Assembly: GCF_019236475.1 (NCBI RefSeq)
Contig: NZ_JAFAIX010000012.1
Span: 868,001-932,000 of the forward strand
DNA from: Chitinophaga sp.
GTDB lineage: Bacteria; Bacteroidota; Bacteroidia; Chitinophagales; Chitinophagaceae
Reading direction: 5' to 3'
DNA length: 64,000 nt
The position numbers and the translations under genes are program-made. The notes beneath the pieces were generated by a model. The model was not told the DNA's origin. It was given only the letters and a program-made list of their open reading frames with translations, and did no database searches. Positions 59,942 through 64,000 of this stretch are shown here, in pieces (within the stretch, counting starts at the first letter, position 1; the number at the start of each line of letters is the position of its first letter).

Positions 59942-61210
59942 ATGAAGAACGGCTTCTATTCCCTGAATGCATATCGTACTCCTGTTGTTCCGCCCGAATG
60001 GCTTCGCCCAAAGGAGGAAACAAATAATACCCAAGCGCCTCCATTAATCAGGCTAAGCTTGGTAGCGGTCTTATCTGCTATTTTGGGAATGAGCCTCGCT
60101 TGGGGAATAAGTTATTGCATACCCGTGCTGGCCAACCTCCTCTTCCTGGGACGTGTCGCCACCACCTTCCCAGACCTAGATAACAGTGGATTGGGTATCT
60201 TCCTGATCATTATCCCCGTGGTAGGTGCTGCCAGTTGGCTACTTGCCCGAAAAAAGATCAATGCGGCCTCCCCTATCGGATTATCCGTTGCGGCTGCAAC
60301 CGGTGCTCCTGTTGGTATGGATGGTATTATCTCATTGGGAAATATCACTATAGTAAAATACCTGGCGCAAATTTTCAAATTAACTGCGACTGAAGGGGAA
60401 ATATTGGCGATTTCAGGAATAGCGGGCGCTTTTACCTGGTGTTTTGGGGCGCCTGTGGCGGCATTGCTACTGACCATTGAATTATTCTTGTCTGAGCTCA
60501 CAGCGGTAACACTCATTCCTTTGATACTCGCTATTGGCGTGGCTACTATAGCACAGCTATTTTTGAACCCGTTCAGCTATGATTTTACCGTGTCTAACAG
60601 TAATGAATATACGCTAATATGGTTATACGCTATTACTGGTGTTGTCACAGGATTACTAGCTGCGATGTATCGTAAATTATACCTTTGGCTGAATAATCGC
60701 TTCCGCCAAACTAATGGTACACGTGTGTGGTGGTTCCTGTTATGTGCAGCTATCGCTGGTGTGGCGATATATGTTTATCCGGAGACAGCCGGTCCGGGTA
60801 ACAATTTCCTCCTACCCTTACTGCATGGTACTGTTACCTTTCGGGTAATTCTTGTGATGGGAGTTATTAGGTTACTGGTAAGTGTGGTGTATAATGGCGG
60901 CCTCAATACAGGAACTACTATCACCAATACATTATTGATAGGCGCTGGATGGGGAATGCTCATCGGTTTTATCTTCCAGCTATGTTTTCCAAAGTTGCAT
61001 GTCAGTCCTTCTATGGTGGCATTGGTAGGCATGCTGGCGATGTTTACGGCCAGTACCAGGGCCATTATTACAGCGCTCATACTAGCTGTTGAAATCAGCA
61101 GAGATATACGGGTATTACCCTTTGTGATAGCCGCTTGTTTTACTGCCTATGCAGTAACTTATCTGCTATCTGCGAAAAAAGTTAAACAGTTGGAAATCGC
61201 TGCTAGATAG
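59942..61210 (+). CDS. degenerate ClC-family membrane protein
   Basis: This 422-residue protein has about ten helices with ClC-like arrangement: SPIGLSVAAATGAPVGMDGIISLGN, ISGIAGAFTWCFGAPVAALLLTIELF and LVGMLAMFTASTRAIITALILAVEIS. At the gating motif the usual GREGP is GMDGI, placing Asp127 where the gating glutamate should be, and the GGxFxP loop is replaced by LNTGTTITNT. It has no CBS domains. Ion specificity and mechanism may therefore differ from the standard ClC at 1690. The promoter at 59892 supports ATG 59942. Its last codons are also the arm of a terminator for the convergent SMR gene. Confidence 0.85.
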   Translation: MKNGFYSLNAYRTPVVPPEWLRPKEETNNTQAPPLIRLSLVAVLSAILGMSLAWGISYCIPVLANLLFLGRVATTFPDLDNSGLGIFLIIIPVVGAASWLLARKKINAASPIGLSVAAATGAPVGMDGIISLGNITIVKYLAQIFKLTATEGEILAISGIAGAFTWCFGAPVAALLLTIELFLSELTAVTLIPLILAIGVATIAQLFLNPFSYDFTVSNSNEYTLIWLYAITGVVTGLLAAMYRKLYLWLNNRFRQTNGTRVWWFLLCAAIAGVAIYVYPETAGPGNNFLLPLLHGTVTFRVILVMGVIRLLVSVVYNGGLNTGTTITNTLLIGAGWGMLIGFIFQLCFPKLHVSPSMVALVGMLAMFTASTRAIITALILAVEISRDIRVLPFVIAACFTAYAVTYLLSAKKVKQLEIAAR

Positions 61211-61222
61211 GATTTCCAACTG
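61187..61222 (-). terminator. terminator of the SMR gene embedded in the ClC-like gene
   Basis: Arms CAGTTGGAAATC (61187-61198) and GATTTCCAACTG (61211-61222) are perfect 12-nt complements with a 12-nt loop that includes the ClC-like stop codon. On the minus strand the stem is followed by TTTAACTTTTTT, which fits termination of the SMR transcript. Confidence 0.75.
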
Positions 61223-61229
61223 TAGTATA

Positions 61230-61556
61230 TTATTCTCCGCCACCTACAAATTTGAGTCCTGCAATGGAGGCAATCAATGTTACCAAGAAAAATATTCTCC
61301 AGAGTACAGCAGGTTCTTTAAAAAAGATCATACCTGCAATTGCAGTTCCAGCAGCGCCGATGCCCGTCCATACAGCGTAGGAGGTACCTATTGGTAGCCC
61401 GCCATTAATCGCTTTATTCAGGAAAAAGAAGCTGAGTGATATACAAACGAAAAAACTCACAGAAGGCCAGAGCTTTGTAAAGTTTTCCGAGAACTTCAAT
61501 GATACAGTAAACCCGACCTCAAACAGTCCTCCAATGAATAGGAATAACCAAGCCAT
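61230..61556 (-). CDS. SMR-family small multidrug/guanidinium exporter (SugE/Gdx-like)
   Basis: This 108-residue, four-helix protein has the conserved membrane glutamate Glu13 (FIGGLFEVGFTVSLKFSENF) and the segment GLPIGTSYAVWTGIGAAGTAIAGMIFFKEP. The AVWTGIGAAGTA pattern is closer to SugE/Gdx, guanidinium exporters, than to EmrE. These proteins work as antiparallel dimers that exchange protons for cations. Upstream lies a leader with a -7 box and a possible 19-codon ORF. I see no ykkC-type guanidine riboswitch. It has its own embedded terminator. Confidence 0.9.
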   Translation of the reverse strand: MAWLFLFIGGLFEVGFTVSLKFSENFTKLWPSVSFFVCISLSFFFLNKAINGGLPIGTSYAVWTGIGAAGTAIAGMIFFKEPAVLWRIFFLVTLIASIAGLKFVGGGE

Positions 61557-61615
61557 AATAAAACCAGATTTTAATTAATGAAAATATCAATACAGAAATA
61601 AAAAGAGAAAGGAAT

Positions 61616-61630
61616 GGGCATAGAACGCCC
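61616..61630 (-). promoter_or_regulatory. hairpin in the SMR leader
   Basis: GGGC/GCCC arms surround a 7-nt loop on the minus strand, about 60-75 nt before the SMR start and just after the leader ORF. Upstream GCCT/AGGC, around the leader stop, can pair too. Such hairpins could control translation or transcription of the SMR gene. Confidence 0.4.
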
Positions 61631-61642
61631 GTCAGCCTAAGA

Positions 61643-61702
61643 TTAGAGGCCGTAGTTGAATACCGCGTAAGCGATTAATATGCCGAAACGAATGGTTCGC
61701 AT
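61643..61702 (-). CDS. possible 19-aa leader peptide upstream of the SMR gene
   Basis: An ORF encoding MRTIRFGILIAYAVFNYGL begins at 61702, only four bases after the -7 box, so the transcript would be almost leaderless at this ATG. It ends in TAA at 61645-61643, within a short hairpin, and a second hairpin follows before the SMR start. The arrangement resembles leader-peptide attenuation. No ribosome-binding site would be present. The hydrophobic peptide could also be a small membrane protein. It could be chance. Confidence 0.4.
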   Translation of the reverse strand: MRTIRFGILIAYAVFNYGL

Positions 61703-61706
61703 GGCG

Positions 61707-61714
61707 CAAAGGTA
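61707..61714 (-). promoter_or_regulatory. -7 promoter element of the SMR gene
   Basis: On the minus strand TACCTTTG matches TAnnTTTG. It gives a 5' leader of about 145 nt to the SMR start at 61556. No -33 TTTG was seen. Confidence 0.55.
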
Positions 61715-61738
61715 AGCATTTTTTTATACCTCGGGTAT

Positions 61739-62404
61739 TTACAGTATTCTGCGCAAGGCTTCCCTCCTGCTCAATGCCGCCAAGAGATGGGCATCTGCAA
61801 ATTTTTGTACCGCTTGCGGATTCACTTTTGAATACTCCCGCAAAGCCCAGCCTATGGCCTTTTGAATGAAGAATTCTTTGGAGTCTATATGTTCCAATAT
61901 ATATCGGAACAATACTTTTTCATCTGTATCTTTCTTCCAGCCGTTTTGATAGATAATAGCACTGCGTTGCAACCACATATCTGCATCATTTACCCAACTG
62001 TCGGTAATGGCAGGTCGTAATGCCGGAAACTTTCGGAACCATGGCCCAGCAAGCCCACTCACCGTATTATCTACCGTATCCCACCATGATTTGGTGCATA
62101 TCATGAATTCAAATAATCCAATATGCTCCTCCTGGAATTGTTTATGCATCGCTTGCATAATATCCATCGCTGCATATTGATATTCTCTTTCTGGTAATTC
62201 CCATAATTCACGGACCATTTCCGACATTTCTGATATCGGCGGAACGCCATGCTGTGCTTTAATGGCACGCTGTATGCGTCTTCTAAGCGGCGCTTTAAGA
62301 CCAAAGTACTCAAACTGATCCCGCATGTATTTTTTCATGCCTGCAGCTTCTTGCTTGTTGGCCGCATTCTTGAATGCAGTGGTGATCAGTTGGATATATT
62401 CCAT
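61739..62404 (-). CDS. AlkD-like DNA alkylation repair protein
   Basis: This 221-residue all-helical protein belongs to the HEAT-repeat DNA glycosylase family: FEYFGLKAPLRRRIQRAIK, LWELPEREYQYAAMDIM, WWDTVDNTVSGLAGPWFRKFPALRP, WLQRSAIIYQNGWKKDTDEKVLF and FIQKAIGWALREYSKVNPQAVQKF. AlkD-type enzymes excise positively charged alkylated bases. It lies 4 nt after meaB on the same strand, so translation is probably coupled. It has the usual length. It is cytoplasmic. Confidence 0.93.
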   Translation of the reverse strand: MEYIQLITTAFKNAANKQEAAGMKKYMRDQFEYFGLKAPLRRRIQRAIKAQHGVPPISEMSEMVRELWELPEREYQYAAMDIMQAMHKQFQEEHIGLFEFMICTKSWWDTVDNTVSGLAGPWFRKFPALRPAITDSWVNDADMWLQRSAIIYQNGWKKDTDEKVLFRYILEHIDSKEFFIQKAIGWALREYSKVNPQAVQKFADAHLLAALSRREALRRIL

Positions 62405-62408
62405 GATA

Positions 62409-63311
62409 TTAGCTTTTGGAGCGTATATAACGGTAAAGGTTAAACGAAGAATCTGATAGATGTGAGGATATTTCCTGTTGCAATTCTTTCTTGCTGATAT
62501 CCTTCATACGTCTGTGTTGAATCAGTTGCCAGGCTTTTTCTGCCAGCAATAAGGCATGGCGCTGCTGATAGTGTTGTACTTGTTGATGATGAGCGCCGAT
62601 GGCTGTTGTCAGCTCCTCTACACCGGTGAATTGCGTAGCTACCGTTTTTATAACGGGTATCTCCCATCCCTCCCGTTGACGCGTATGCGCAAGTATGCGC
62701 AGGTTACGCACAAATTCATCTGCATTCGCACGATCTGATTTATTCACCACAAAGATGTCTGCAATCTCCATTAGACCGGCTTTCATCGTCTGAATTTCAT
62801 CGCCCGCTTCTGGTACTACCACTACAATAGTAGTATCTGCAATACCTGCAATTTCTACTTCACTTTGTCCTACACCTACTGTTTCTATGAATACGTAATC
62901 GAAGCCCCCTGCTTTAATGAGGTCTGTCACTTCAATGATCTTCGGACTGAGGCCGCCCAATGCACCACGACTAGCCATCGAACGAATGAATACATTCGGA
63001 TTATTGAAATGCTGACTCATACGGATTCTATCGCCCAGTAAAGCCCCGAAATTAAACGGAGAGGAAGGATCCACCGCAATGATGGCCACTTTTTTCTGCA
63101 GCAATAACAGGTGTTGTATCAGGGCATTAACCAGGGTACTTTTCCCGGCCCCTGGAGGGCCGGTAATTCCAATGACTTTTGTATGATTGGATGCAGGTAA
63201 ATTTTCCAGCAGTGATTCATAACCGGTGGCCTCATTTTCAACGAGTGAAATACATCTTGCCAGCGACTTTATATCGCCCTGTAATAGTCCGGATAGATAC
63301 TGCTGATACAT
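62409..63311 (-). CDS. meaB: MeaB/ArgK-type GTPase, methylmalonyl-CoA mutase chaperone
   Basis: This 300-residue G3E GTPase has the P-loop GITGPPGAGKSTL (about 48-60), VDPSSPFNFGALLGDRIRM, IETVGVGQSEVEIAGIADTTIVVVVPEAGDEIQTMKAGLMEIADIFVVNKSD and the ERR...ISxxxL C-terminal region. MeaB protects and reloads adenosylcobalamin-dependent methylmalonyl-CoA mutase. The mutase genes are not in the window. It is 45 nt after the glycosyltransferase gene and 4 nt before the AlkD-like gene. Confidence 0.95.
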   Translation of the reverse strand: MYQQYLSGLLQGDIKSLARCISLVENEATGYESLLENLPASNHTKVIGITGPPGAGKSTLVNALIQHLLLLQKKVAIIAVDPSSPFNFGALLGDRIRMSQHFNNPNVFIRSMASRGALGGLSPKIIEVTDLIKAGGFDYVFIETVGVGQSEVEIAGIADTTIVVVVPEAGDEIQTMKAGLMEIADIFVVNKSDRANADEFVRNLRILAHTRQREGWEIPVIKTVATQFTGVEELTTAIGAHHQQVQHYQQRHALLLAEKAWQLIQHRRMKDISKKELQQEISSHLSDSSFNLYRYIRSKS

Positions 63312-63356
63312 TTGAATAGTAACTGATTTGACTACAAAAATAGGGAGTATACTGTT

Positions 63357-64000
63357 CTAATCAATCAGTAAACGGTAAATGCTCAGATACTCTTTCGCTG
63401 CCTTCTCCCAGCTAAAGCTGTCGGCATGTTTGATGATTGCTTCCGGGTTGCCGTTGGTGTGGAAATCGGACAGCCCATTTTCAAATACAGTTTGCATGGC
63501 CTTTGGGTCGAATGAATCGAAGTAATAAGCATACTTGCCTCCTATTTCCGGCAAACTGGTATGTGTGGAAAGGAACACTGGTTTCCCGAAATGCATCGCT
63601 TCAATAACAGGAATACCAAATCCTTCTGCGATAGATGGAAAAGCAAACGTAGTACAGTTTTTTAGGTACCAATATTTATCTTCATCGCGTACTGGTCCAA
63701 GAATTTTTACGCGGTCTGTAACGCCATATAGCTGCGCTTCTTGCTTGATTTTTTCTGCATAAGCTTCATTGATATTTCCTGCAATCAGCAGTTCCATATC
63801 ATTGTTGGCCAACAAGCAAGGAAGTACGTGAAAATTCTTTTTAGGCAATATTGTCCCGATGGTGAAAATGAACTGTTTTGTAGGTTTATAATTGGGCTGA
63901 TCAAATCCAGGAAATTCCGACACATTCGCGCCGTTATAAATAACCCGAATTGGTTTGCCATTTGTGTTCAGATGTTTTTCCACATCCTGTTTCACGTATT
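63357..64000 (-). CDS. family 4-type glycosyltransferase, 5' end missing
   Basis: This open frame runs off the right edge, so only the C-terminal 214 residues or so are seen. They include the GT-B donor-binding half: IRVIYNGANVSEF, FIFTIGTILPKKNFHVL, LLIAGNINEAYAEKIKQEAQLYGVTDRVKILGPVRDEDKYWYLKNCTTFAFPSIAEGFGIPVIEAMHFGKPVFLSTHTSLPEIGG, with the E-x7-E motif (EGFGIPVIE). It probably transfers a sugar in surface polysaccharide synthesis. The GTG at 63995 is internal, because the frame continues upstream. No other sugar genes are visible. Confidence 0.9.
   Translation of the reverse strand, partial: YVKQDVEKHLNTNGKPIRVIYNGANVSEFPGFDQPNYKPTKQFIFTIGTILPKKNFHVLPCLLANNDMELLIAGNINEAYAEKIKQEAQLYGVTDRVKILGPVRDEDKYWYLKNCTTFAFPSIAEGFGIPVIEAMHFGKPVFLSTHTSLPEIGGKYAYYFDSFDPKAMQTVFENGLSDFHTNGNPEAIIKHADSFSWEKAAKEYLSIYRLLID

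Noticed and set aside
61557..61706. Guanidine (ykkC-type) riboswitch upstream of the SMR gene
   Set aside because: I could not find the conserved ykkC or mini-ykkC loops; only a leader ORF and short hairpins are visible.
1..64000. Prophage, insertion sequence, tRNA or rRNA genes
   Set aside because: No transposase, integrase, phage structural gene, tRNA cloverleaf or rRNA segment was recognised on either strand.

Overview
The window looks like chromosomal DNA of an aerobic Bacteroidota bacterium, most likely from the Chitinophagaceae; the family is an inference from recognised protein types, not from a search. Supporting signs are type IX secretion (T9SS) components and a substrate with a type B sorting domain, an alternative complex III (act) operon fused to an aa3 oxidase operon, Bacteroidota-only families such as DUF5606, and promoters of the TAnnTTTG (-7) type. 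I see no rRNA, tRNA, CRISPR array, transposase or phage gene. About 51 protein genes are supported, two of them cut by the window ends.

Region 1 (1-7098, minus strand) is a tightly spaced run read right to left: a NACHT-type STAND ATPase, a membrane transglutaminase-like protein, a ClC channel with CBS domains, a KefF-like flavoprotein and a Kef-type K+/H+ antiporter that runs off the left edge. A 590-bp divergent intergenic region with a perfect 9-bp-arm palindrome and an array of TGAACA hexamers separates it from region 2 (7691-19043, plus): a 2716-residue modular surface protein, its PorP/SprF-family partner and a PorE-like OmpA protein, which together form a secretion/adhesion locus.

Region 3 (19214-34307) is mostly housekeeping: a lipoprotein, a PfkB-family kinase, S1/P1 nuclease, UvrB, an ammonium transporter and an outer-membrane barrel with a strongly structured RNA element between them, a DUF2461 protein, aspartate-semialdehyde dehydrogenase, a lamin-tail surface protein, a DUF5606 protein and an M3 oligoendopeptidase. 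Most gene ends carry clear hairpin terminators.

Region 4 (34413-41908) is metal-related: a Fur/Zur-type regulator co-transcribed with a SCO protein, diverging from merC-like, COG0523 GTPase and TonB-receptor genes. A near-ideal Zur-like operator overlaps the merC promoter. A beta-barrel protein, PurN and an NlpE-like lipoprotein follow on the other strand. Region 5 (42360-58441) is the complete respiratory supercomplex operon actABCDEF - coxB - ctaD - ctaB - two subunit III genes - subunit IV - SCO - DUF420 - small CxxC membrane protein, so quinol oxidation, electron transfer and O2 reduction are encoded in one run with the heme and copper assembly factors.

Region 6 (58508-64000) holds a MarR regulator with a cysteine-rich tail, a protoglobin-like protein, a degenerate ClC protein, an SMR transporter preceded by a possible 19-codon leader peptide, an AlkD-like protein, MeaB and a partial glycosyltransferase.

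The best candidates for something undescribed are the NACHT/transglutaminase/ClC/Kef cluster, the SMR leader peptide, the structured RNA between amt and the barrel gene, and the cysteine-tailed MarR/protoglobin pair. All are hypotheses.
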